Origin: an uncultured Anaerolineae bacterium | Lineage (GTDB): Bacteria > Chloroflexota > Anaerolineae > Anaerolineales > Villigracilaceae | Direction: 5' to 3' | Assembly: GCA_903838415.1 (NCBI GenBank) | Contig: CAILYI010000046.1 | Coordinates: 1 to 46,894 of the forward strand | Length of the DNA stretch: 46,894 nucleotides | Shown here: piece by piece, positions 8,046 through 16,571 of the stretch | How positions within the stretch are numbered: position 1 is the stretch's first letter | Layout: each line of letters starts with the position of its first letter | The notes under the pieces: generated by a model | What the model was told of the DNA's origin: nothing | Databases searched by the model: none | What the model saw: only the letters and a program-made list of their open reading frames with translations | Position numbers and translations under genes: made by a program

Positions 8046-9077
8046 GTGGAGAATGACACACTTTATCTCGCTCTCAAAAATCGAATCTATGAGAAGATTT
8101 TTAGAGGAGATTACCAGGAAGGCGAGAATATTTCGCCGGAGCGGGTTTTGTCAGAAACTTACAATGTGAGCCGTGTCACGGTGCGGAAAGCCCTGGCGCT
8201 GCTGGAAAAGGACGGCATTGTTGAAAGAGTCCAGGGCAGCGGCACCAGGGTCAAGTTCCGGGAAGCTGGCTATCCTGGCACGCTGGACATCATTGCGCTG
8301 CTGGCCCCGGCCCAAAAGCCTTTTTTCTCCACGTTCATTGAGCATTTTCAGCGCAATGCCGAAAAGAACGATTCGCTGGTGCTTTTCAAACAGCACAGTC
8401 AGGAAGAAACCGTCGAAGACAGCCTTTTCAAGCTGCTGCAAAAAAATATTCACAATGTCGTCATTTGGCTGGAAGATTTAAAGCTCGAGCGTGAATCTGT
8501 GCGCAGGCTGCGGGCGCTGGGCATGAACATGGTTTTTTTCGACATCATTCTGCCCACGCCGTATGCCGATTGCGTCCTGCTCGATAATCGCGCCGCAGTT
8601 ACCAGCCTTTTCAACTTCTTAAAAGCCAGGGAACCAGCCGATATTGCTTACATCGGCTGGGACAACCTGCAATTATCCAGCATTCGTGAACGCGAAAGCA
8701 TTTTCTCCGAACTGCGCGGACCATCAGACTTGCTGATTCACATTCCGTGGGCTGAAAAGTCCAACCTGGCGGCGCTGATGGAGAAGTTTTTCAAAGAATT
8801 CATGGAATATCGCCCTTTTCCCGCCGGGTTGATGTGCGCGGATGGGGAGCTGGGTGTGGCCCTGAAAAAAGTCCTGCTGGAGCACGGACTGAAGGAAAAA
8901 ACCGTTGTCTCGATCGATGACTACCCTGCGGCCAGCGACCTTGCGTTGAGTGTGTACGTGCAGCCTTTTGAGCAGATGGCGCGGGAGGTTTATCAATGCC
9001 TGCTGGAGCAAAACCGGCAGGCAGATCAATGGCGGGCTTCCGTGCGCTTGGTTAAGGGAAATTTCGTAGAGCGGTAA
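8046..9077 (+). CDS. GntR-type regulator with LacI-like sugar-binding domain
   Basis: A 343-residue protein. Residues about 5-72 form a GntR winged helix-turn-helix: ALKNRIYEKIFRGDY, ISPERVLSETYNVSRVTVRKAL, and the wing DGIVERVQGSGTRV. The rest resembles the periplasmic-binding/LacI-type effector domain (IIALLAP, VVIWLED, MVFFDI, IAYIGWDN, PAGLMCADGELGVALKKVL, VSIDDYP, and the final VYVQPFEQMAREVYQCLL). This GntR-LacI fusion architecture is that of AraR-like sugar repressors. The start is GTG 8046, 8 bp after the GRE stop with AGG in the stop region; the nearby ATG 8053 is out of frame. Probable role: sense the operon's sugar-like substrate and bind the dyad 4668-4700. Confidence 0.9.
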   Translation: MENDTLYLALKNRIYEKIFRGDYQEGENISPERVLSETYNVSRVTVRKALALLEKDGIVERVQGSGTRVKFREAGYPGTLDIIALLAPAQKPFFSTFIEHFQRNAEKNDSLVLFKQHSQEETVEDSLFKLLQKNIHNVVIWLEDLKLERESVRRLRALGMNMVFFDIILPTPYADCVLLDNRAAVTSLFNFLKAREPADIAYIGWDNLQLSSIRERESIFSELRGPSDLLIHIPWAEKSNLAALMEKFFKEFMEYRPFPAGLMCADGELGVALKKVLLEHGLKEKTVVSIDDYPAASDLALSVYVQPFEQMAREVYQCLLEQNRQADQWRASVRLVKGNFVER

Positions 9078-9095
9078 AGCGAGGAACGATTCAAA

Positions 9096-10466
9096 ATGGG
9101 AAATGTGCGCGCGATTGGTTTGGATATCGGTACCACCACGCTGTGTGCGGTGGTCCTGGACGGTGAAAGCGGGGATTTGCTGGAAACGCTTACCATCCCA
9201 AATGACTCGGCGCTAAAAAGCGACCAGCCGTGGGCGCAATTACAGGATCCGCAGCTGACGATTGCAAATATCGAAAAAATTGTGCGCGAACTCGAACTGA
9301 GACATGCGCCAATTGCCTGTATCGGGCTGACGGGGCAGATGCACGGCATCCTCTATCTGGATGAAGCCGGGAACGCTGTCAGTCCGCTGTACACCTGGCA
9401 GGATGGCCGGGGAAATCTCGCCTACCGCGATGGACTCAGTTATGCTGAGTTTCTCTCGCAAGCTTCGGGATATAAGCTGGCTTCCGGTTTTGGCGGCGTG
9501 ACCCATTTTTATAACCTGCTCAACGGCCTGGTGCCGGATTCTGCCAGAAGTGTCTGCACGATCTATGACTACGTCGGGTTGAAACTATCCGAGGGTTCCA
9601 GGCCGGTGCTGCATGCCAGCAGCGCCGCCAGTTTGGGGTGCTTTGACATCGAGGCCGGTGTCTTTGATCGCCGCGCTTTGCTGGCGGCAGGCTTCGACGA
9701 GTCCATCTTCCCGGCGGTCAGCAGGGAAGTGGAAGTCATCGGGAAAACCGCATCCAACATTCCGGTGGCGGTGGCCATCGGCGATAATCAGGCCAGCTTT
9801 ATCGGGTCGGTCAATCAAAGCGAGGCGTGTTTGCTGGTGAATATCGGCACGTCCGGGCAAATTTCCCTGTTTACACAGCGTTATCTAAAAAACTCTCCCC
9901 TTGAAATCCGGCCATTTTCAACCGATGGATTCCTGATGGTGGGCGCGTCGCTGTGTGGCGGACGAGCCTACGCTTTGCTGGAAGGTTTCTTCCGTGCCGT
10001 GGTTGAAATGGCGACCGGCAAACCTGCCCCGGTTTTGTACGAGACCATGAATGAACTGGCCGGTGTTTCTCCGGTGCAGGAACAGAAACTTGAAATTTCC
10101 ACTCAGTTTAGCGGCACCCGCGAGCGGCCCTGGCAGCGCGCCGTCATCAGCAACCTGGGAGTCGACAACTTCACCCCGGCGCATTTCATTGTCGGGGTGC
10201 TGGAAGGGGTGGCGCGGGAACTCCACGATCTGTATCAAAGCGCGGGCGTTGAAGATTCCGCTCGGCCCAAAAAGCTGGTCGGCTCGGGAAATGCGCTGCG
10301 GCTGTGTCTGCCTTTGCAAAAGCTGGTTTCAGAGATGTTCGGCATGCCGCTCAGTATTCCCCGCTATAAGGAAGAAGCCGCCTGCGGCGCGGCGCTCTTT
10401 GCGCTTGTTGCTGCAGGGTACCAAAAGAGCCTGGCGGATGCCCAGGCCCTGCTGCACTACGAATGA
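9096..10466 (+). CDS. FGGY-family carbohydrate kinase, sedoheptulokinase-like
   Basis: A 456-residue FGGY kinase. IGLDIGTTTLCAVVLD (D10) is the N-terminal phosphate loop, D230 in AIGDNQAS is the expected catalytic base, and VGSGNALR plus AACGAALFALVA form the C-terminal nucleotide site. Several strings resemble sedoheptulokinase (SHPK) more than xylulokinase or glycerol kinase: GQMHGILYLD, TWQDGR, ASGFGGVTHF, TIYDYV, SSAASLGCFD and VGASLCGG. It should phosphorylate a keto-sugar or polyol in the cytoplasm. The substrate could be a C5-C7 ketose, and I would not fix it. It is the last gene of the GRE operon, 18 bp behind the regulator, with GAGGAA upstream. Its pairing with a GRE suggests the kinase prepares or recovers the GRE substrate or product. 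Confidence 0.88.
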   Translation: MGNVRAIGLDIGTTTLCAVVLDGESGDLLETLTIPNDSALKSDQPWAQLQDPQLTIANIEKIVRELELRHAPIACIGLTGQMHGILYLDEAGNAVSPLYTWQDGRGNLAYRDGLSYAEFLSQASGYKLASGFGGVTHFYNLLNGLVPDSARSVCTIYDYVGLKLSEGSRPVLHASSAASLGCFDIEAGVFDRRALLAAGFDESIFPAVSREVEVIGKTASNIPVAVAIGDNQASFIGSVNQSEACLLVNIGTSGQISLFTQRYLKNSPLEIRPFSTDGFLMVGASLCGGRAYALLEGFFRAVVEMATGKPAPVLYETMNELAGVSPVQEQKLEISTQFSGTRERPWQRAVISNLGVDNFTPAHFIVGVLEGVARELHDLYQSAGVEDSARPKKLVGSGNALRLCLPLQKLVSEMFGMPLSIPRYKEEAACGAALFALVAAGYQKSLADAQALLHYE

Positions 10467-10537
10467 TTGAATGATTTACGACAAGGCGCATCCGGCTGGA
10501 TTTTAGCGCAAAATTTGAGCAACTCCAGCGCTGACTA

Positions 10538-13534
10538 TTACGGTTGTCCCCCTTTTTCCTCCAACAGGCGGTTGATCTGTTCCACCAGTTTTCTCAAGGA
10601 GACTGGCTTGCTCAAATATTCATTCGCGCCCGCCTGGATGCAGCGCTCCTGGTCGCCGGGCATCGCCAGGGCGGTGACGGCAATTATCGGAGTGGCGGCA
10701 AGGCGCTGGTCGTTGTGCGCGCGCAGGCGGCGCATTGTTTCCAGTCCATCCATACCCGGCATCTGAATATCCACCAGCATGAGATCTGGTTTGATTTCGG
10801 GAGCGCGTTCGAGTAATTCAAATCCACTGTGAACGGGGAATGCCTGCAATCCCAGCGCAATCAAAAAATCGGTGACCGTCCTGAGGATCAAATCATCATC
10901 ATCGGCGATCAAAACCAACGGGGCGGAACTGACTGTCTCGGTTTTGCTTTCGGGCGCGGGTGTGGGAAGAAAAACCGCAACTTTTTTCAGCACGGCTAGC
11001 AGGTCTTCTTTAAGATATGGCTTGAGCAGGTATGCTGAAGCGCCAAGCTTCAGGGCTTCGGAGCGCCGCTCCTCACCCGAAATGATGATGATCTGGATGT
11101 TGCGGGTGCGTTCATCTGCTTTGAGTTGAGCCAGTAAATCCATTCCATCACCGTCGGGTAGACTTAGATCAAGCAGGATGATGCTGGGTTGCAGGTCAGC
11201 GGCTTTTTCCAGGGCGCCGGTTAGCACTGGCTGGATGACATTCATAATGCCTAAATCGATCAGATAATGCGTGATGCGCGAGGCATCCAGGCCGATATCT
11301 TCAATGGTCAGGATGGTCTTGATCGAATCGAGGCTGTGATTCATCAGATTGGGCAGCGGCCGAGTGACCAATGCTGACCACGGCAGGGCGATGGTGAAGC
11401 GACTGCCTGCGCCTGGGACGCTTTCCACCTTGATACTACCGCCATGCAGTTCTGCCGTGCGCTCGACCAGCGCCAGCCCCAGGCCGGTGCCGGCGTATTG
11501 CCGCGCCAGGCTGCTATCGAGTTGCACAAACGGTTGGAAAAGTTTGCCGATGTCTTCGGGCCTGATGCCAATCCCTTCATCCCAAACAGTGAAGAAAACG
11601 TTTTTCTCCCGAAAGTTGCAGCGAACTTCCAGACCGAGATTGCCGCCTTCAGGGGTGAACTTGATGGCGTTGCTGAGCAGGTTGACCAGCATTTGTTTCA
11701 GGTGCCGCTGGTCGGCACGCAGGGTGATCGAAGCCGGTTCCATGCTAAAGGCAAGCGTTTGCTTTTTTTTGTGCGCCAGGCCTTTCACCAGTTGCAGGCT
11801 GGCCTGGCATACTTCCGCCGCCAGACAAGGCTCAAACTCCATTTCCAGGTTTCCAGCTTCGATCCGCGAAAGATCGAGGATGTCATTGATCAATTCAAGC
11901 AGGTGATGTCCGCTCTTTTCAATATCCTGCAGCGATTCGCGCTGCTTCTTCGTCAATTTGCCGTGGGCTGGAAACTGCAAGGCTTCCGAAATGCCCAATA
12001 TCCCGGTAAGGGGCGTGCGCAATTCATGGCTCATGCTGGCCAGAAATTCATCTTTGACTCGCATGGCCTTTTCAAGGGCAATGTTGGCAGAGCTCAACTT
12101 ATCGCGGCTTTCGCGCAAGTCCATTTCTATTTTTTTGCGCGCCGTGACATCTTCGAGAATCCCAATTGAACTGAGCGGAATGCCATCCGGTCCCAAAACC
12201 TGAACGGCAGTGTCCGACAGCCAGCGGCTTTCGCCGTTTTTATCAAGGATGCGAAAATCACATTGAAAGGTGGCTTTGGCGGCTTCCTGCCCGGCAAGGA
12301 TTTGCAAAACCGCAGCCTGGTTGGATAAATGGGATAGCTCGCCGATCATGATGGATTCTTGAATGCTGGTGCTGAGCATCTGTTGCGTTAGGTCTTCACG
12401 AGTATATCCGGAAATCTTTTCAATCCCTTCGCCAATAAAGGTGTAGCGATTTTGGACGTAATTAAAAGTGTAGGGCACAGCATTGGCTGCGCTGATGGCT
12501 CTGCGATAGCGGTCTTCGCTTTCGCGCAGCGCTTCTTCGGTCTTTTGGCGTTCGGAAATATCCCGCGAAATGCTGATAATTTCAATCTCGCCGTCTTCAT
12601 TCAGGACGAAGGAAGTGACTGCTTCGATATAAACTGGATGCCCGTCTTTGTGGAGCACATCAAATTCTACGGTAAAGACATTGTTGTTATGATCTGCCTG
12701 AAAGGTGGGCAGGGTGGTGGCCAGGGCGGTCTGTATAATCTGGATAAACTCAGGTTTTAAAAACTGCCGATAAGGGATGTTCAGCAATTCTGTGGCAGAA
12801 TATCCGATGATGTTCTTCGCTGAAGGGCTGATAAATGTGAATGCCTTGCTCTCGAAATTAAAAACTGAGATCACATCGGCCGTGTTCTCAGAAATCAGCC
12901 GATATCGGCTTTCGCTCACTTTCAGGGCTTGTTCGGTACGTTTGCGTTCCGCCAGTTCGTCCCTGGACCGATCAATTGATTTCTGATAAATTTTTAGAGA
13001 TTCCACGGTTAAATAGCCCGCAAAGGTAAACATCCCTGAAAAAGCGACCCATTGGGTGATGGAGACCGAGTAATTTGGCTCAGGGAGTAACCCGGCATTT
13101 TGTGCCAGGATCAATCCCAGGATGCTTAATGAAGCGTAAACCGTTGTCCAAATGGCACCGGGGACCCCGAAAATAGTCCCGGCTGCTACCACTGTCAGTA
13201 GATACATCGATGAGACCGGGGTGCGGATGGTGCCGAGCAGGGCGGCGTTGATTGTAATTATTAAGAGAGCAGTCACCAGAAGCATTACCGAAGCCAATCT
13301 GATTTTTCCAGCCAGAAAAAAGCGGCGCACCAGCAGAATAGCCATCAGGTATATAACATTAGAATATTGAACCAGGATCGGGGTCCTGCCGCCCAGCATG
13401 TTTCCCAGCAGTATTATTGGGATATAGATAAATGAGGCGTAGATCATCAGGTTGATCCAACGCTTGATATCCAGCTTTTGATAATCATCCGTGATGGCTG
13501 ATGGCTTAAACCAGCTTTTGAGCATAGTAATCAT
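10538..13534 (-). CDS. Membrane hybrid histidine kinase, PAS-PAS-HisKA-HATPase-REC-REC
   Basis: 998 residues from ATG 13534, with AGGA about 10 bp upstream; the TTG two codons earlier is less likely. About five or six membrane helices occupy residues 30-180. Two PAS domains follow (about 205-330 and 340-468), then HisKA with SMSHELRTP (H about 503), HATPase with N box NLLSNAIKF and G boxes DEGIGI and GTGLGLAL, and two receiver domains. REC1 has LLDLSLPDGDG (D about 789) but its N-terminal acidic pair is weak (TIEDIG). REC2 is complete (IADDDD, VDIQMPGMDG, D about 922, SKPV). No HPt domain is present, so phosphate transfer needs a separate partner. It ends convergent to the kinase gene of the GRE operon, 71 bp away. 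Confidence 0.93.
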   Translation of the reverse strand: MITMLKSWFKPSAITDDYQKLDIKRWINLMIYASFIYIPIILLGNMLGGRTPILVQYSNVIYLMAILLVRRFFLAGKIRLASVMLLVTALLIITINAALLGTIRTPVSSMYLLTVVAAGTIFGVPGAIWTTVYASLSILGLILAQNAGLLPEPNYSVSITQWVAFSGMFTFAGYLTVESLKIYQKSIDRSRDELAERKRTEQALKVSESRYRLISENTADVISVFNFESKAFTFISPSAKNIIGYSATELLNIPYRQFLKPEFIQIIQTALATTLPTFQADHNNNVFTVEFDVLHKDGHPVYIEAVTSFVLNEDGEIEIISISRDISERQKTEEALRESEDRYRRAISAANAVPYTFNYVQNRYTFIGEGIEKISGYTREDLTQQMLSTSIQESIMIGELSHLSNQAAVLQILAGQEAAKATFQCDFRILDKNGESRWLSDTAVQVLGPDGIPLSSIGILEDVTARKKIEMDLRESRDKLSSANIALEKAMRVKDEFLASMSHELRTPLTGILGISEALQFPAHGKLTKKQRESLQDIEKSGHHLLELINDILDLSRIEAGNLEMEFEPCLAAEVCQASLQLVKGLAHKKKQTLAFSMEPASITLRADQRHLKQMLVNLLSNAIKFTPEGGNLGLEVRCNFREKNVFFTVWDEGIGIRPEDIGKLFQPFVQLDSSLARQYAGTGLGLALVERTAELHGGSIKVESVPGAGSRFTIALPWSALVTRPLPNLMNHSLDSIKTILTIEDIGLDASRITHYLIDLGIMNVIQPVLTGALEKAADLQPSIILLDLSLPDGDGMDLLAQLKADERTRNIQIIIISGEERRSEALKLGASAYLLKPYLKEDLLAVLKKVAVFLPTPAPESKTETVSSAPLVLIADDDDLILRTVTDFLIALGLQAFPVHSGFELLERAPEIKPDLMLVDIQMPGMDGLETMRRLRAHNDQRLAATPIIAVTALAMPGDQERCIQAGANEYLSKPVSLRKLVEQINRLLEEKGGQP

Positions 13535-13657
13535 ATTCAAGGTTTCCTGGGGTGGTTCTGGAAGTACAGCGCAGTGTCAGATAACTTGTTGCTGTACAAC
13601 GATATTGAAACAACTCTTATCCCCACGCGAGATTCAATCGAGCAGTGTTTGCAAGCG

Positions 13658-13684
13658 CCGCGGCATTTTTCGCTTCGGCCGCGG
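13658..13684. other. GC-rich hairpin upstream of the hybrid kinase
   Basis: CCGCGGC (13658-13664) and GCCGCGG (13678-13684) pair around a 13-nt T-rich loop. There is no proper U-tract on either side, so a terminator role is doubtful. It lies between the 203-aa membrane protein gene and the hybrid kinase, both on the minus strand, and may attenuate or separate them. A second CCGCGG starts exactly 21 bp after the first. Confidence 0.35.
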
Positions 13685-13788
13685 ATTTTCGCGGATAATT
13701 GCGGAAAATGGGAAGCCGGTGCTGAAGGTTTCTTCCCAAGAACTTGACAGGTTCTTCGAAGGTGGTAAATCATCCCGATACCAATTTG

Positions 13789-14400
13789 TTAAGAGATCTT
13801 CACCCGGCCAGCGATGGGAGATTTTGCATCCTGTCGCATGGCAACGCGATCTGCCAGCAGGAAGTGTCGCACTGTCAGCAGAAAACAGATAAACGCGCCG
13901 CCCGCAAAGAACTCACGCCCACTGAAAACCCAGCCAACGTAATAGACAAATCCAAACGCAAACGCATCAAAAGAAACCATGCGCTGACTGAGCCAGTAGG
14001 TTTGTTGGATGTGGCCGGTTAATGCCTCGGGTTTGTCTTTCAGGCACAGATAAAGATAGCTATTGCGGAAATGCCGCAGGTCGATAAACAGCCATAGCAG
14101 CAGGAAAGCGCCCAGCATGAATTCAAAATTTACCATTTCCGGGATAATGCTGCCAAAAAAGACCAATAAGCCAACCATGAAAATCCCAAAAAACAGAAAC
14201 CGCCGGTTGATTCCATCAGGTTTGGCCACAGATTTCTCAAAAACGGGGTTCAACTCCACCCCGCCTTCGTAAGTAAAATTTCGGGATAGCGTGTTTCGAT
14301 AATATTGTGAAAACCAGCCCGTAATGCCGAAATCGAAAGCGTACAGGATTGCCCAAAGAAGCGCGGCGATGATGGGGTTTTGTAAAAAGAACTGGATCAT
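13789..14400 (-). CDS. Integral membrane protein, about five helices
   Basis: 203 residues from ATG 14400, chosen because GAGGATGA precedes it at good spacing; the longer TTG-initiated reading adds ten hydrophilic residues. Membrane segments lie near residues 9-27, 66-84, 92-108 and 143-180. The soluble loop FSQYYRNTLSRNFTYEGGVELNPVFEKSV between the first two carries an E-x-N-P string (VELNPVF) that recalls a family of small membrane proteins of unknown role. No catalytic function can be assigned. It lies upstream of and parallel to the hybrid kinase with a 254-bp gap, so linkage is uncertain. Confidence 0.75.
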   Translation of the reverse strand: MIQFFLQNPIIAALLWAILYAFDFGITGWFSQYYRNTLSRNFTYEGGVELNPVFEKSVAKPDGINRRFLFFGIFMVGLLVFFGSIIPEMVNFEFMLGAFLLLWLFIDLRHFRNSYLYLCLKDKPEALTGHIQQTYWLSQRMVSFDAFAFGFVYYVGWVFSGREFFAGGAFICFLLTVRHFLLADRVAMRQDAKSPIAGRVKIS

Positions 14401-14808
14401 TTCATCCTCATTCGGTCTATATGAGCGCAAATATTAGCCTTCCATGCCGTCATGGGCACCGCGCTTTTGCAGAACAATTCCCCGTCAGTCAGGCAACATC
14501 AACTTTTGAGAAATTGCGGCAATCACAAAACCTGTCATTCCTACGAACCTGCTTTTGGTGTTCGGAAACGAATTCTTTTGCCAGTTCTTTGGAAGGCCCC
14601 ACGATTTTTAAAAGTAGATTCATTGTATATAACTTGCGAGGGGAGGCCAATACGTATAAATACCTATTCTTCATTGAGCAGCCCTACCAGGGTCGTGACG
14701 CGAGGTTGTCTATGATAAACTCAAACTTGAACAACACTCCTTTCAGTTGACCTACTCCCAACTCTATAATGCCTGATTCCGCCTTGTCCCAATGCTGGAG
14801 AGAACTTG
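14401..14808. other. Divergent intergenic region, 408 bp
   Basis: It separates the minus-strand membrane protein from the plus-strand REC-kinase. A perfect TATAAT is present at 14765-14770, 38 bp before the kinase start, but no convincing -35 box is spaced 16-18 bp upstream. Short open frames here lack ribosome-binding sites and look non-coding. I see no tRNA or clear repeat. Confidence 0.5.
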
Positions 14809-15891
14809 ATGGAAAAACCCACAAGCATTATCCTTATCATTGATGATGAACCCATTGCGCGACTTACGTTAAGCCTGCTAATGGAAGGGACGGGCTATCA
14901 TTTCCTATTCGCTGAAACCGGTCCGGAAGGGATCAGACTGGCAAAACAAATTCAGCCAGATGCGATTTTGCTGGATGTTATGATGCCTGGCATGAACGGC
15001 TATGAAGTTTGCCGCGAACTGCGTGCCGATCCGCAGCTGGCGGAAGTGCCCATCTTTATGATCACCGCGCTGAATGATCGGGCCAGCCGCCTGGCTGGGC
15101 TAAGCGCCGGAGCCGATGACTTTCTCTCAAAACCTTTTGACAAGGTCGAGCTTGAAATTCGGCTCAACACCCTCAAAAGGGTTGATAGATACCGTCACCT
15201 GCTCGATGAACGCGAAAAACTTCAAGCGACTCTGACGCAGCTTTCGCTCAAAAACACCCAGCTTCGTCTGCTTTCCCAGCATGCGCTGGCCATTCAGGAA
15301 AACGAACGCCGCAGCCTGGCCCTGGAACTGCATGATGAAATCGGGCAGAGCATCACCGGGCTTAAACTCATCCTGGAGCAGCACAGCGAAGACGTCCCAA
15401 CCCAATTGGAACAGGCCCGGGCGATTGCCAACGATCTTCTTCAGCACGTGCGCAATATGTCGCTCAACTTACGTCCCACCGTTTTGGATGATTTTGGTCT
15501 GTGCCCCGCGCTCGACTGGTTATTTAAACGCTTTACCACCCAGACCGGCATCAGCATTTGTCACAATGTCGATCCATTCTTCGAGCGTCGCTTTGAAAAA
15601 ATAATCGAAATCACCGCTTTTCGAGTTATTCAGGAAGCGCTCACCAACATCGCCCGCCATGCCGGAGTCAATGAAGCCTACGTCCTGCTCACCATGGAGT
15701 CGGATTATCTACAGGTCAGTATTTCTGACTCAGGGAAAGGCTTCGATCCCGCCTCACTGCTGGATGGCAATTCGAGCGGCCTTTCAGGCATGGAAGAAAG
15801 AGTTACCCAGGCTGGCGGCACCTTTAGCCTGCAATCTACCTTGGGCGAAGGTACGCTCATTCTCGCAGACTTTAACTTGAGCAGGGATTAG
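14809..15891 (+). CDS. REC-fused NarL-type histidine kinase
   Basis: 360 residues from ATG 14809, with GGAGAG about 7 bp upstream. An N-terminal receiver (IIDDEP, D56 in LLDVMMPGMNG, K108 in LSKPF) is joined by a coiled coil to a HisKA_3 dimerisation domain with ALELHDEIGQ (H175) and a HATPase with VIQEALTNIARHA and DSGKGFD. There is no membrane segment or sensor domain, so the kinase is cytoplasmic and probably takes its input by phosphorylation of its own receiver from another kinase, making it a relay node. The response regulator gene starts 3 bp after its stop, so the two form a pair. Confidence 0.94.
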   Translation: MEKPTSIILIIDDEPIARLTLSLLMEGTGYHFLFAETGPEGIRLAKQIQPDAILLDVMMPGMNGYEVCRELRADPQLAEVPIFMITALNDRASRLAGLSAGADDFLSKPFDKVELEIRLNTLKRVDRYRHLLDEREKLQATLTQLSLKNTQLRLLSQHALAIQENERRSLALELHDEIGQSITGLKLILEQHSEDVPTQLEQARAIANDLLQHVRNMSLNLRPTVLDDFGLCPALDWLFKRFTTQTGISICHNVDPFFERRFEKIIEITAFRVIQEALTNIARHAGVNEAYVLLTMESDYLQVSISDSGKGFDPASLLDGNSSGLSGMEERVTQAGGTFSLQSTLGEGTLILADFNLSRD

Positions 15892-15894
15892 GGT

Positions 15895-16545
15895 ATGAGA
15901 CACATCACATTTATCCTTGCGGATGATCATAAGCTGGTTCGACAGGGCATGCGTTCCCTGCTTCTGGTAAACCCGGAATTTGAAGTCGTTGGCGAAGCCA
16001 GCGATGGGCAGGAAGCCCTGCGCCTGATCGAAACCTTCCAGCCAGATATCGCCATTATGGATGTGATGATGCCCAATATGAACGGCATCGAAACCGCAAA
16101 ACTGGTGCGCGCGCGCAAGCTGCCGCAAACCCGGATCATCATTGTTTCCATGCATGCCAATGCCGCTTACGCTGTCCGCGCTTTGCATGGCGGCGCGCTG
16201 GCTTACGTTCTCAAAGATGCTGACTTTGCAGAGATCCTTCAGGCGATTGAAAATACCTTGCAAGGCAAGCACTACATCAGCACGGCAATCGCGGATGAAG
16301 TGTTGGGGATGCTCCTGAATGCGGATGCCGAGAAAAGCGATTCACTCGATATCCTTTCAGCGCGTGAAAACGAGGTCCTGCAACTGATCGCCGAGGGGAA
16401 TACCAATTTAATGATCGCGGCGCGACTTTCGATCAGCGTCCGCACAGTCGAGGCGCATCGCGCCCGCATCATGTCCAAACTGCGCATCACCTCGCATGCT
16501 GACCTGGTGAAATTTGCCATCAATAAGGGTCTGGTCATCTCCTGA
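15895..16545 (+). CDS. NarL/FixJ-type response regulator (REC-LuxR HTH)
   Basis: 216 residues. The receiver has D10/D11 (LADDH), phospho-acceptor D56 in IMDVMMPNMNG and K107 (VLKDAD). The C-terminal LuxR-type helix-turn-helix reads LSARENEVLQLIAEGNTNLMIAARLSISVRTVEAHRARIMSKLRI. It is a DNA-binding regulator phosphorylated by the kinase immediately upstream, with which it is co-transcribed. Target genes are not evident. The gene ends 26 bp from the convergent LysM protein gene. Confidence 0.95.
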   Translation: MRHITFILADDHKLVRQGMRSLLLVNPEFEVVGEASDGQEALRLIETFQPDIAIMDVMMPNMNGIETAKLVRARKLPQTRIIIVSMHANAAYAVRALHGGALAYVLKDADFAEILQAIENTLQGKHYISTAIADEVLGMLLNADAEKSDSLDILSARENEVLQLIAEGNTNLMIAARLSISVRTVEAHRARIMSKLRITSHADLVKFAINKGLVIS

Positions 16546-16571
16546 GCAGGCCGCGATTTTTTGGTAATTGT

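Noticed and set aside
13658..13720. Possible third 21-bp array upstream of the hybrid kinase
   Set aside because: Two CCGCGG boxes are exactly 21 bp apart with A/T-rich flanks, but only about two units can be argued, which chance could explain.
14421..14750. 109-residue plus-strand open frame before the REC-kinase
   Set aside because: Composition is not protein-like, no ribosome-binding site, and it fills a divergent promoter region.
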